DNA of 64,000 nucleotides from JAOEGB01 sp041262585. GTDB taxonomy: Bacteria > Actinomycetota > Actinomycetes > Streptosporangiales > Streptosporangiaceae. The stretch is taken from assembly GCF_041262585.1 (NCBI RefSeq), contig NZ_JBGCBZ010000012.1, forward strand, positions 62,001 through 126,000. The letters are read 5' to 3'. The notes below the pieces were generated by a model. The model had not been told where the DNA came from, searched no databases, and was given only the letters and a program-made list of their open reading frames with translations. Shown one piece after another: positions 26,861 to 35,027 of this stretch. Made by a program: the position numbers and the translations under genes. The first letter of the stretch is position 1. The number at the start of each line of letters is the position of its first letter.

Positions 26861-29068
26861 TCACTGGTTCCCCGCCCGTTCCCGCAGGTCGGTCAGACGT
26901 TGCACTATGTCGGAAACGTCGATGGAACCCCAGAAGTGCCCTGCAGTTTGTTTACCCATGACGCTGGCCACGGCTATCGCCGCCACCACCGTCGCGACCG
27001 CCCCGATCCCCCAGGCCAGCCCGGCGGCGGCCCCGCTCCCCGGCGCCAGTGATGCGAGAGTCCGCCGCACCTGCCGGCTCGGGCCCTGGACCCCGGGCCC
27101 CGCGCAGAGCGTCCACAGCACCACCGCGATCCCCCAGCTCAGCGCGGTGAGTTCGGGCCTCGACCCCATCACCAGCACCGTCAGCAGCAGCGTGACCGGC
27201 AGGCCCAGGACCAGCGCGTACGGCACGAGTGCGAGCGTGACGCCGATCGACTTCATCAGGGCGGCGGGCTGGCTCAGCACGCGGATCACGTCCGTGGCCG
27301 CCGCGCCCGCGGGGCGCCGGGCGTTGAGCTGCGGCTGCGCGATGTCAGCGGCCCGCAGCAGCACCGCCACGGGAAGCGCGAGCACGCACACCGGCAGCGG
27401 GGCGATGACCGCGAGGCCCGTCATGGCGACGAGCAGCAGCGCGCTCGCCACGCCGTACGCCTTCGAGCGTTGCAGCAGCGCGCCCGCCGGCAGCGGCGAC
27501 GGCGGGACCGTGGACGGCACCGACGACGGAGACGCACCGGGCGGCAGCGTGGGCGGCGCCGAAGAGGACACGGTGGGGGGCGGCACGCGGACGGTCGGCA
27601 GGAACGGCGTCGGCGGATGCGGCTGGTGGACCTGCGGCGTCCTCTCGTAGAGCTCCGGCGCCTGCTCGAAGAACGCCTGGTTCTGCGCGGCCGACTGGCG
27701 CAGCTCCTCGGAGGTCACCCGCCTCGTCGGGACGTCGCCCTCCGGCAGCCGCCGCTGCGGGGTCTCCCACGCGGACGGCGGCTGGACCGCCGGCTTCGGC
27801 GGTGCCATCCGGGTCGGGATGTCGCCCTCGGCGGAAGCCTGCTGTGGATCCTGCTGGGCCCCCTGTTGTGGCCCCTGCTGCTGAGCCCCCTGACCGGGGA
27901 ACCAGGTGGGGATGTCTCCCTCGGCCGCGCCCCCGGCGAGACCCGCTTTGCGCAGATCCTCCCCGGTCACCCGCACGGTCGGGTAGGGATCGGCCGACCT
28001 TCCCCCCGCTGGGGCGTCCTTTAGGAGGGACACGAACTCCTCGCCGGGTGGTGACTGCACGAGCGGCGGCGGAGCCACGGGAGCGACGGGCGGGGTCGTC
28101 ATCGGCCGGACGGGAGGCGTGGCGGCCCCCTGCGGCGCGCCGCCGTACGCGGGGAGCGGAGAAGGCCCGGAGGACCGGTGACCGAAGGGTCCGGGATCGG
28201 GGACCACCGGCTGGCCCGTCGTCTCGTCGACGTTGGGCACGGTGGTGATCTCGTCGGGGACCCGGGGCCTGCGGCCCTGCGGCATCAGTTCGCCGATCCG
28301 CTGGACCAGCTCGGCCGCCGTCGGGCGCCTCGCGGGGTCCCGGTGGAAGGCGGCCCGCAGCACCGGCTGCAGCAGCGCGGGCGCGGCGTCCACGTTGGCC
28401 TTGCCGGAGGTGATGGCGAAGAAGATCATCTCCAGCGTGCCCTTGCCGAACGGCGGCTGGCCGGTCGCGGCGAACAGCAGCGTCCCGGCCCAGGCGTGCA
28501 CGTCGACCTCGGGCCCGGCCTCGTGACCCTCGATGATCTCGGGCGCCAGATAACCGGGCGTGCCGATGAACATGCCGGTCTGGGTGAGGCGGGTGGCGTC
28601 CACGGCCTGGGCGATGCCGAAGTCGATCAGCACGGGCTGGCCGTCGAGCATCAGCACGTTGCCGGGCTTCAGGTCGCGGTGGATGACGCCGGCGGCGTGC
28701 ACCGCGGCCAGCGCCTGCGCCACGCCGTTCGCCACCTTGAGCAGGGCGTCCACGGAGAGCGGCCCGTCCTGCTTGATGATCTCGTCGAGCGGCCGGCCGG
28801 GAACGTAACGGGTCACGATGTAGGGCCGCTGACCCGTGACGTCGGCGTCGACGACCTCGGCGATGTGCGGGCTGCGGGCCCTGCGCATGGTCTCGACCTC
28901 GCGCGAAAGCCTCCTGCGCGCGACGTCGTCCCCCGTGACCTCGGAGCGCAGGACCTTGACGGCCACCTGCCTGCCGTGCGGGTCGAGGGCGAGGTGAACC
29001 ACGCCCATGCCGCCCTCACCGAGCCGCCGCAGCAGCCGGTACGGGCCCAGTCGGTCGTCCTGATTCAT
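26861..29068 (-). CDS. Ser/Thr protein kinase with C-terminal membrane segments (kinase 3)
   Basis: A 735-residue kinase beginning MNQDDRLGPYRLLRRLGEGG. Catalytic motifs are intact (VAVKVLRSEV, HRDLKPGNVLM, DFGIAQAV, GTPGYLAPEIIEG). A Gln-rich stretch (about QQQGPQQGAQQDPQQ) and Pro-rich linker lead to four or more hydrophobic helices. It is the first gene of the three-kinase run; the three kinase domains are close paralogues, whereas their linkers differ completely. Confidence 0.92.
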   Translation of the reverse strand: MNQDDRLGPYRLLRRLGEGGMGVVHLALDPHGRQVAVKVLRSEVTGDDVARRRLSREVETMRRARSPHIAEVVDADVTGQRPYIVTRYVPGRPLDEIIKQDGPLSVDALLKVANGVAQALAAVHAAGVIHRDLKPGNVLMLDGQPVLIDFGIAQAVDATRLTQTGMFIGTPGYLAPEIIEGHEAGPEVDVHAWAGTLLFAATGQPPFGKGTLEMIFFAITSGKANVDAAPALLQPVLRAAFHRDPARRPTAAELVQRIGELMPQGRRPRVPDEITTVPNVDETTGQPVVPDPGPFGHRSSGPSPLPAYGGAPQGAATPPVRPMTTPPVAPVAPPPLVQSPPGEEFVSLLKDAPAGGRSADPYPTVRVTGEDLRKAGLAGGAAEGDIPTWFPGQGAQQQGPQQGAQQDPQQASAEGDIPTRMAPPKPAVQPPSAWETPQRRLPEGDVPTRRVTSEELRQSAAQNQAFFEQAPELYERTPQVHQPHPPTPFLPTVRVPPPTVSSSAPPTLPPGASPSSVPSTVPPSPLPAGALLQRSKAYGVASALLLVAMTGLAVIAPLPVCVLALPVAVLLRAADIAQPQLNARRPAGAAATDVIRVLSQPAALMKSIGVTLALVPYALVLGLPVTLLLTVLVMGSRPELTALSWGIAVVLWTLCAGPGVQGPSRQVRRTLASLAPGSGAAAGLAWGIGAVATVVAAIAVASVMGKQTAGHFWGSIDVSDIVQRLTDLRERAGNQ

Positions 29069-29174
29069 GGCGTAAGCACCATACCGACTAAAACACCGTC
29101 CATGAGTGAACCATCGCGCCACATTCCTGCTAAGCACAACGTCAGGGAACGGGCCACGGTTTCCCAAATGGTGG

Positions 29175-29687
29175 TCACATCGTCAGGGCGAGGACCTCCG
29201 CGCCCGTCGCCGCCACCAGCGCCTCACCGGAAAGTCCCAGCTTGGAGCGGCGAACGCCGCTGCCGATCACCACGAAGGGCCGCCGGGTCACATTTTCGTC
29301 AACGAGGACCGGCCACTCCGGGGGAAGCCCGATCGGCGTGATCCCGCCGTACTCCATTCCGGTCATCTCGACCGCGTCGGCCTGCGGGGCGAACGACGCC
29401 TTCCGGGCGTCGAGGTGCCGCCGGATGACCCCGTTCACGTCGGCGCGATCGGTGGCGAGCACCATGACCGCGGCGTACCGCGTCTCGCCGCCCCGCTTCC
29501 CCGCGACGATGACGCAGTTGGCCGAGTCCTCCATCGCTACGCCGTACCGCTCGCAGAACGCGGCCGTGTCGGCCAGCTCCGGGTCGATCTCCGCGACCTT
29601 GGCCTCTTGCGCCGACGCCACGGCCTTGGCCACCGGCTCCGCGAGCAGATCGAGCCTGTCCGCGGCCGGAACCCAGTCGAGTGGCAT
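29175..29687 (-). CDS. YbaK/EbsC-family aminoacyl-tRNA deacylase
   Basis: A 170-residue stand-alone editing-domain protein of the YbaK/ProX type, which clears mischarged aminoacyl-tRNAs. Typical features are NCVIVAGKRGGETRYAAVMVLATDR with the conserved lysine, and the GGITPIGLPPEWPVLVD loop. It follows the flavin amine oxidase gene directly (stop of one and start of the other adjoin at 29687/29688). Confidence 0.88.
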   Translation of the reverse strand: MPLDWVPAADRLDLLAEPVAKAVASAQEAKVAEIDPELADTAAFCERYGVAMEDSANCVIVAGKRGGETRYAAVMVLATDRADVNGVIRRHLDARKASFAPQADAVEMTGMEYGGITPIGLPPEWPVLVDENVTRRPFVVIGSGVRRSKLGLSGEALVAATGAEVLALTM

Positions 29688-31253
29688 TCAGCCCTCCTTC
29701 AACACGCGCTCGTGCAGTTGCGTGACCACCTTACGGGCGGACTCCAGGGCCCCGGCCTGCCAGGCGATCAGATGGGTGAGCCAGTCTCCCGCGAAATAGA
29801 CACGCCCGGCGGGCCCCTGGAGAAGGCGGAACCCGCTCTCGTAGGACGGCCAGGCCACCCATGCGCCCTCGATGTGGGGCTGGTTCCGCCACGCGATCGA
29901 CACGCTGGACAGCAGCTCGGCGCGGTACTTGCCGCCGTGGATCCGCATGCCCCGGTCGATCGCCCGGCTCTGCCGCTCGGCGTGCTTCAGCCGGGCGTAG
30001 GCGTCGGCGTCGGACCCCAGGTTGTAGTAGCCGACGACGAGCCCCCGCGGGCCGTGGAAGCCGTACGACGGGTACCAGATGTGGGAGATGTCCATGTCGG
30101 TCTCGGTGATGCCGCCGTAGATGCGGTCGTCGGTCTCCCACCAGCGCCGGCCGTACTCCAGTCCGATCTTGCCCGCGGACACCGGCTGGGGAGTCCGCAG
30201 CGCGCCGGTCACCTGGGCGCCGAGGTTGCCGGGGATCCGCGCCAGGACGTGGGGCGGCAGGGCGGCCACGCAGTAGTCGGCCGTCGTCGAACCGCCGCTG
30301 TGCGTGATCTCGACACCGCCGGGCACATTGGTGATCTTCTTGACCTCGACGGAGGTCTGGATCCGGTCGCGGCCCACGGCGTCGGCGAGCTTGCGCGCGA
30401 TCGCGTCCATCCCGCCCACCGGCTGGAACATCGGCATGGCCTGCTCGAAGCTGAGGGGGAAGGCCACCGAGCGGCCCAGGCCGTATCCCAGCACCTCGGA
30501 GACGGCGGGCGGGGGGCCGAGGAGCACGGGGGCGTCCGCGCCGGGGTTCGCCTGGAAGCCCCTGCGCTCGGATCCGCTGTAGGCGAAGCGCTCCCCGATG
30601 TCCCCGAAATCCGACAGGAAGTCGAGCAGTAACTCCTTGTCGCCGGAGGTGAGCCGCTTGTCGAGCGCGCCGTCGTTCGTGGCCTTCGCGAGGAGCTCGC
30701 TGATGTACCCGTAGGTGTCGGCGCGGGCCGTGCGGGCGCGGACGGGGGCCTTCATCCCGGCGTTGTAGACGTACGCGCTGGGGTTGTCGTTGACGAACAG
30801 CTCGATGGGGACGCCCAGCTCGCGGCAGTAGTCGAGGGTGACCATCCACTGGGCGATGCGGGCGGGCCCGGCGTTGAAGTAGACGCCGTCGCCGAACCGC
30901 GCCTCCTGGGTCTCCCCGGAGAGCTCGGTGAGCCGGTCGCCGCCCCGGAGGGTGAGGCTCCGCCCGCCGGCCCGGTCGCGCGCCTCCAGCACCGTGCAGT
31001 CGTAGCCCGCCTTGCCCAGCTCGTAGGCCGCGGCCAGCCCGGCGACCCCGGCGCCGAGGATCACGACCTTGGCCGCTCCCCTGCCCCGGAGGGCGAAGTC
31101 GGAGCGCTGCGGGGGCGCGTAGTCCTTCTGCTGCCGGTCGGGGGCGAGCCCGAGGGCGCCCATGGCGGCGTACATCGCGCCGGCGCCGCCCGCCACGCCC
31201 ACCCCCACGAGTAACGCCCGCCGCGTCACCCCCCCACCCTCGGTGGTGATCAT
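29688..31253 (-). CDS. Flavin-dependent amine oxidase (paralogue of 49415-51007)
   Basis: An FAD-binding amine/L-amino-acid oxidase: Rossmann motif VVILGAGVAGLAAAYELG, EARDRAGGR, and the C-terminal FAD segment GRVYFAGDWLTHLIAWQAGALESA. A TRR-hydrophobic N-terminus suggests Tat export. It is about as long as, and clearly related to, the oxidase at 49415-51007, but has no RidA neighbour. ATG 31253 lies in the last core of repeat array 3, overlaps the stop of the preceding mini-ORF (ATGA) and has GGAAGG 5 nt upstream; GTG 31229 (VTRRALLVG) aligns better with the paralogue's start and may be the true one. Confidence 0.88.
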   Translation of the reverse strand: MITTEGGGVTRRALLVGVGVAGGAGAMYAAMGALGLAPDRQQKDYAPPQRSDFALRGRGAAKVVILGAGVAGLAAAYELGKAGYDCTVLEARDRAGGRSLTLRGGDRLTELSGETQEARFGDGVYFNAGPARIAQWMVTLDYCRELGVPIELFVNDNPSAYVYNAGMKAPVRARTARADTYGYISELLAKATNDGALDKRLTSGDKELLLDFLSDFGDIGERFAYSGSERRGFQANPGADAPVLLGPPPAVSEVLGYGLGRSVAFPLSFEQAMPMFQPVGGMDAIARKLADAVGRDRIQTSVEVKKITNVPGGVEITHSGGSTTADYCVAALPPHVLARIPGNLGAQVTGALRTPQPVSAGKIGLEYGRRWWETDDRIYGGITETDMDISHIWYPSYGFHGPRGLVVGYYNLGSDADAYARLKHAERQSRAIDRGMRIHGGKYRAELLSSVSIAWRNQPHIEGAWVAWPSYESGFRLLQGPAGRVYFAGDWLTHLIAWQAGALESARKVVTQLHERVLKEG

Positions 31254-31415
31254 GCACACCTTCCCGCACACCCGGCCCGACCGGCCCACCCCTCGGCCGT
31301 GATCATGCACACCTTCCCGCTCGGCCGCCCCGATCAGCCCAGACGCACGCTGTGATCATGCACCACCTCCCTGACACCCGCTCCTACCAGCACCAACGCA
31401 AGTCGTGATCATGCA
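31246..31415 (-). repeat. Array 3 of the TGCATGATCAC repeat family (4 cores, 53-bp period)
   Basis: Cores at 31246-31256, 31299-31309, 31352-31362 and 31405-31415, each exactly 53 bp from the next, ATG on the minus strand. The first two copies have the TTCCCGC extension, the third CTCCC, the fourth none. The array fills the gap between the M55 peptidase gene and the flavin amine oxidase gene, all on the minus strand. Confidence 0.95.
31250..31412 (-). other. Three ATGA-linked 18-codon mini-ORFs leading into the amine oxidase
   Basis: Frames 31412-31356, 31359-31303 and 31306-31250 encode MITTCVGAGRSGCQGGGA, MITACVWADRGGRAGRCA and MITAEGWAGRAGCAGRCA. Each stop TGA overlaps the next ATG by the 4-nt ATGA arrangement, and the last ATG (31253) opens in frame into the amine oxidase. 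A GGGAA or GGAGG stretch precedes each downstream ATG. Position 8 is Ala in all three with codons GCT, GCT, GCC. Translation is inferred, not shown. Confidence 0.5.
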
Positions 31416-31423
31416 GGGCCGCG

Positions 31424-32266
31424 TCAGCCGTACACGCCGCTGTCGCACGAGATCCGGCCGCCGATCATGGAGAAGAGCCCGAAGAGCGCCATGATCTCGT
31501 GGTAGTCGTCCGTGGTGAACTCCGTGTCCCTCGGCCCGACCTGCTTGACTCCCGGCACGATCGCGCACGCGGCCGCGATGGCCGTGGAGTTCCACTCCAC
31601 CCCCAGCGTGTACGGCGGAGCGACCACGTAGGGCCGGAAGTCGGCGAGCCTGCCCACGGCCTGGGCGGCGGCCTCGCGGATCTTCCGCTGGGCGACGATC
31701 GGGGGCAGCAACTCGGCGGCGAACCGGTCGATGCCCTTCTTGACCGCGACCGTCTCGACGTCGCCGAGCAGCTCGCGCGCCTCCTCGCAGACCGCCTCGT
31801 CCCCCGTGACGAGCGCCACCGGCACGCCGAGCGAACCGGCGAACCCGGCCACCAGCCGCGTCTCGCCGCAGATCTCGCCGTTCAGGTAGACGTTCTGGAT
31901 CTCCTTGCCCATCCAGGTGTGGTTGAGCACGCCGTGCTGGACGCCCGCCCGGGCGTGATACCCGGCGAAGCACGCCGCCGCGAAGTCACGCGACAGCCCC
32001 TGCCCCATCCGGTGCGGCTTGCCCGGCCCCCTGATCAGGGTCGCCCTCGGGTCGATCAGGTCCACCCTGAGGTTCTTGGTGGATCCGTGCGCGTCGTTGA
32101 CCAGCACGGCGTCCGCCCCGCCGTCGAAGGCGCCCTCGACGACCGCGTTGGCGTCCCCGGTCATGAGCTCGCAGCCGCGCTCGTAGCCGCGGCCGCCCGC
32201 GTGCATCTCCTCGGGGTCGGTCAGGCCGGTCACGCCCTCCATGTCCACCGAGAGGTAAATCTTCAT
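31424..32266 (-). CDS. M55 family D-aminopeptidase (DppA-like)
   Basis: A 280-residue zinc peptidase of the DppA family, which releases D-amino acids from short peptides. Metal ligands are present: SVDMEG at the N-terminus, NDAHG, and GYHARAG, with GVLNHTWMG typical of the family. It overlaps the upstream PP-loop gene by 4 nt (ATGA), so the two should be translated together. No signal peptide; it would act in the cytoplasm as part of cell-wall peptide recycling or D-peptide use. Confidence 0.92.
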   Translation of the reverse strand: MKIYLSVDMEGVTGLTDPEEMHAGGRGYERGCELMTGDANAVVEGAFDGGADAVLVNDAHGSTKNLRVDLIDPRATLIRGPGKPHRMGQGLSRDFAAACFAGYHARAGVQHGVLNHTWMGKEIQNVYLNGEICGETRLVAGFAGSLGVPVALVTGDEAVCEEARELLGDVETVAVKKGIDRFAAELLPPIVAQRKIREAAAQAVGRLADFRPYVVAPPYTLGVEWNSTAIAAACAIVPGVKQVGPRDTEFTTDDYHEIMALFGLFSMIGGRISCDSGVYG

Positions 32267-33492
32267 CCTGCCCCCCATGTCTCCACCCGGCGCGCGTCGT
32301 CCGAGGTCATCAGGCCCACGTTGTCCACCATGTAGGCCTCGACCTGCTTGCGCCATCGCTCGGGGATCTCGCCGATCGCCGGAGGGTAGCAGCGCTCCAG
32401 CCAGCGGGTGGACTCCTCGGTGGCCCCCAGGTGCTCCGCCGCCCTGGCGAACGGCGTGTTCTCGATGCCCGGCACGTGCGCGCAGCCGTACTCGATCATC
32501 TCCTGACCACCGTACGGCGGCGGCTCCTGCCACCGGCGGGCGACTCCGCTGCCGGCGGTGAGGGAGGTCCGGAGCGGGCGCCGCTCGACGGCCGCCTGGA
32601 TCAGCTCCTTGTACAGGCACTTGCCGCACTTCCCGCACGGGCCGTCCCCCGACCCGCGCAGGCACCAGCGCACCTGGTCGCGCAGCTCGGAGCCGAGCGC
32701 GATGCGCATCGTGACGGCCTCGCTGACGCCGCCGACGGGCAGCACGACCGGCAGCCCGGCCGCGGCGAACAGGCGGCCCCACGGACCCTCGGCCGACCAC
32801 ATCGGGTTGCCGGGCGTGAACCGCAGGACGTACCGGTCGCCGCCCAGCCACCGGGAGCCGAGCTCGTAGCCGAACGCGAGGCCGCCCAGGTCCATGTCGT
32901 CCGCGAGCAGGAGCGCCCCGGCGGCGACGGCGTGATGCTCGGGGTAGCCCGGCCGAGGGAAGTCGAGCACGAACTCCAGGTCGGAGCGGACGATCGTCAC
33001 GTCGCGGCCCGTCTCCCGCGCGAGGCGCGCCAGCACGTCGGAGCGGTAGTGCGTCCAGCGGTTCGGCACGCGGGGGTGGCTCACCCTCTCGAAGTGGACG
33101 AACGGGGCGTCGGGGAAGACGTCCGCCACCGCCATCGAGTCCGCGCCGCCGCTGTAGGAGATCGCCAGGCGGGTCCCCTCCCGCGCCTCCTCGCCGACCG
33201 GCCCGGCGTCCACTCCCCAGCCGGCGCGGAACGCCTCGGCGAGCCCGGCGGAGATCGGCCGATCGAAGGTCACCCTCCGCCTGGTCCACGGCGCGGCCAC
33301 CGTCCACGCCGCCACGGCCAGCAGGTCCGGATGCGCGTACGGCTCTCGCGTGCGCGGGAGCCGTACGTGACAGGTGTTGGTGCGCAGTTCGAGACGCTGC
33401 CCGTCGGCACAGGTCCCCGTGGTCTCGTCCTCGGGGTCGAGAAGGAAGGTCAGCCGCCAGACGCCGGCGTCAGAGGTCCACTCCACGCGCAT
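32263..33492 (-). CDS. PP-loop ATPase-like protein with Cys cluster
   Basis: A 409-residue protein with an N-type ATP-pyrophosphatase PP-loop (ISYSGGADSMAVADVFP) and a downstream cluster CLRGSGDGPCGKCGKCLYKE that looks like a zinc or iron-sulfur site, as in QueC-like enzymes. I recall similar proteins as DUF6395, but the reaction is unknown. It lies in a compact three-gene unit: coiled-coil protein, this gene, then the M55 D-aminopeptidase with a 4-nt overlap. An ATP-dependent amide- or thio-forming step coupled to D-peptide metabolism is one guess. Confidence 0.7.
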   Translation of the reverse strand: MRVEWTSDAGVWRLTFLLDPEDETTGTCADGQRLELRTNTCHVRLPRTREPYAHPDLLAVAAWTVAAPWTRRRVTFDRPISAGLAEAFRAGWGVDAGPVGEEAREGTRLAISYSGGADSMAVADVFPDAPFVHFERVSHPRVPNRWTHYRSDVLARLARETGRDVTIVRSDLEFVLDFPRPGYPEHHAVAAGALLLADDMDLGGLAFGYELGSRWLGGDRYVLRFTPGNPMWSAEGPWGRLFAAAGLPVVLPVGGVSEAVTMRIALGSELRDQVRWCLRGSGDGPCGKCGKCLYKELIQAAVERRPLRTSLTAGSGVARRWQEPPPYGGQEMIEYGCAHVPGIENTPFARAAEHLGATEESTRWLERCYPPAIGEIPERWRKQVEAYMVDNVGLMTSDDARRVETWGAG

Positions 33493-33498
33493 GGCGAC

Positions 33499-33930
33499 CT
33501 ACCCCACGGGCCCGGCGGTGGGGACCTGCTCCATGTGCGCGCCATCGGGCGCGCGCTCGGCCTGCCCGTCGCCGGGCAGCCGGGCCGACAGGCCGTCGAT
33601 GGCCTGCCAGATCCGCACCTCGTTCCGGAGCACCGTGTCGAGCGCCTCGGCGGTCTCGGTCGCCAGCCGGTGAGCCTCCGCGACCCGGGGGTCGGAGCCG
33701 CCCTTGACGGCGGAGGACGGCCGGCCCGTCCCGGTCTGCACCGCCTGCCACAACCGGTCCACCTCGCCGCGCAACGCCACGACCTCCCGGCGGAGCATCT
33801 GGATCTCCCACAGGGTGTCCTTGATGTCCTGCCGGTGGTCGGTCTTGGTGACATACCGCGCGTCCGTCCGGGACCGTACGGCCCGGCGAAGGCGTGAGGG
33901 AGCCAGTGCCCGCATGACCAACCGCATCAT
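33499..33930 (-). CDS. Hypothetical coiled-coil protein
   Basis: About 143 residues: a basic N-terminus (MMRLVMRALAPSRLRRAVRSR), then a heptad-like region (DIKDTLWEIQMLRREVVALRGEVDRLWQAV) and a second helical part. Such small coiled-coil proteins accompany surface-sugar genes in actinomycetes, but I recognise no named family. It ends 6 nt before the PP-loop gene. The frame is open up to ATG 34083; ATG 33930 was chosen because the extension looks non-coding. Confidence 0.55.
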   Translation of the reverse strand: MMRLVMRALAPSRLRRAVRSRTDARYVTKTDHRQDIKDTLWEIQMLRREVVALRGEVDRLWQAVQTGTGRPSSAVKGGSDPRVAEAHRLATETAEALDTVLRNEVRIWQAIDGLSARLPGDGQAERAPDGAHMEQVPTAGPVG

Positions 33931-34122
33931 GGATCGCCACGATAGCCGCAATTCCCGACGCCCTCGCACAGATCGGACTACGCGGCCCCGGTGGGGATGC
34001 CGACAGTGCGTCTCCAGGTTTCGGAACGCCTTGACATGCATGACGAGGGTGCGCCCGCCGAACGGACACCGCGTGATCACCAAGAGTGTCGGCGCTGATC
34101 AGACCGCGTGCGATGGAATCCA

Positions 34123-34184
34123 TGCATGATCACGATCCGGAAACCCCACGTCCCCGAGCTTCCCGGGAAACCCTGCATGATCAC
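34123..34184 (+). repeat. Array 4 of the TGCATGATCAC repeat family (2 cores)
   Basis: Cores at 34123-34133 and 34174-34184, ATG on the plus strand, 51 bp apart, so the two MIT frames are in phase rather than ATGA-linked. They point into the 3' end of the enoyl-CoA hydratase gene (opposite strand), so no sense gene lies downstream. This is the most divergent of the five arrays. Confidence 0.8.
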
Positions 34185-34207
34185 GGCGGTTTCAGCGGCC
34201 GGTGAAC

Positions 34208-34981
34208 TCACTTGCCGGAAAACCTCGGGTGGCGCTTCTCGGCGAAGGCGGTCATGCCCTCTCTGGCGTCCTCGGTGGCGAACAGGCCGGAGAAGTGGAG
34301 CCGCTCGATCTCCAGCCCGGTGTCGAGATCGACCTCCAGCCCGTGGTCGACCGCGAGCTTGGCGGCCCGGACGGCGGCGGCGGGACCGCCCGCGAAGGTC
34401 GCGGCCAGCTCCAGCGAGGCCGTGTAGACCTCGCCATCGGGGACCACCCGGTCCACCAGCCCCATGGCGAGGGCCTCGGCCGCGTCGACGTGCCGTCCGG
34501 TGAAGATCAGGTCCTTGGCCCTGGCCGGTCCGACGAGCCGGGGCAGGCGCTGAGTCCCCCCGGCGCCCGGGATGATGCCGAGGGTGATCTCCGGCTGACC
34601 GAGCTTGGCGCTCTCCCCCGCGACCCGGAAGTCGGCGCACAGCGCGAGCTCGCAGCCGCCTCCGAGGGCGTACCCGGTGATCGCGGCGACGACCGGCTTG
34701 CCGATCCGGGCCACGGCGGTGAAGCAGTCCTGCAGGACACGGGAGTGGACGGACATGTCCGCGTAGGACATGACGGCCATCTCCTTGATGTCCGCTCCCG
34801 CCGCGAACACCCGCTCGCCGCCGTAGAGGATCACCGCGTTGACGCCGGGGTCGCCGTCGACGAGCCGGGCGGCCTCGGCGATCTCCTCCTGCAACTGCCG
34901 GTTGAGCGCGTTCATCTTCGGCCGGTCCAGCCGGATGGTCGCGATCTGGTCGGCGATCTCCACGCTGACGAACTCACCCAT
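34208..34981 (-). CDS. Enoyl-CoA hydratase/isomerase family protein
   Basis: A 257-residue crotonase-fold enzyme. The oxyanion-hole segments VFAAGADIKEM and GYALGGGCELALCADFR are intact, and GQPEITLGIIPGAGGTQRLPRLVG contains the second catalytic glutamate, so hydratase activity in beta-oxidation is likely. The neighbours do not point to one pathway. Confidence 0.92.
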   Translation of the reverse strand: MGEFVSVEIADQIATIRLDRPKMNALNRQLQEEIAEAARLVDGDPGVNAVILYGGERVFAAGADIKEMAVMSYADMSVHSRVLQDCFTAVARIGKPVVAAITGYALGGGCELALCADFRVAGESAKLGQPEITLGIIPGAGGTQRLPRLVGPARAKDLIFTGRHVDAAEALAMGLVDRVVPDGEVYTASLELAATFAGGPAAAVRAAKLAVDHGLEVDLDTGLEIERLHFSGLFATEDAREGMTAFAEKRHPRFSGK

Positions 34982-35027
34982 GACACCATCGTCCTTCCAC
35001 CGGCCGGTCCTGTAACACTGGCTCGGC

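Noticed and set aside
31246..31415. CRISPR array (about 23-bp repeat, about 30-bp variable spacer, 53-bp period)
   Set aside because: Only the 11-bp core is strictly conserved, arrays have two to four units, they occur in five places and two orientations, and no cas gene is present. Parts of the spacers (Ala8 codon) are conserved too.
34108..34503. 131-codon plus-strand frame running from array 4 into the enoyl-CoA hydratase gene
   Set aside because: Its body is the antisense of the hydratase; only the repeat-derived start resembles the leader pattern.
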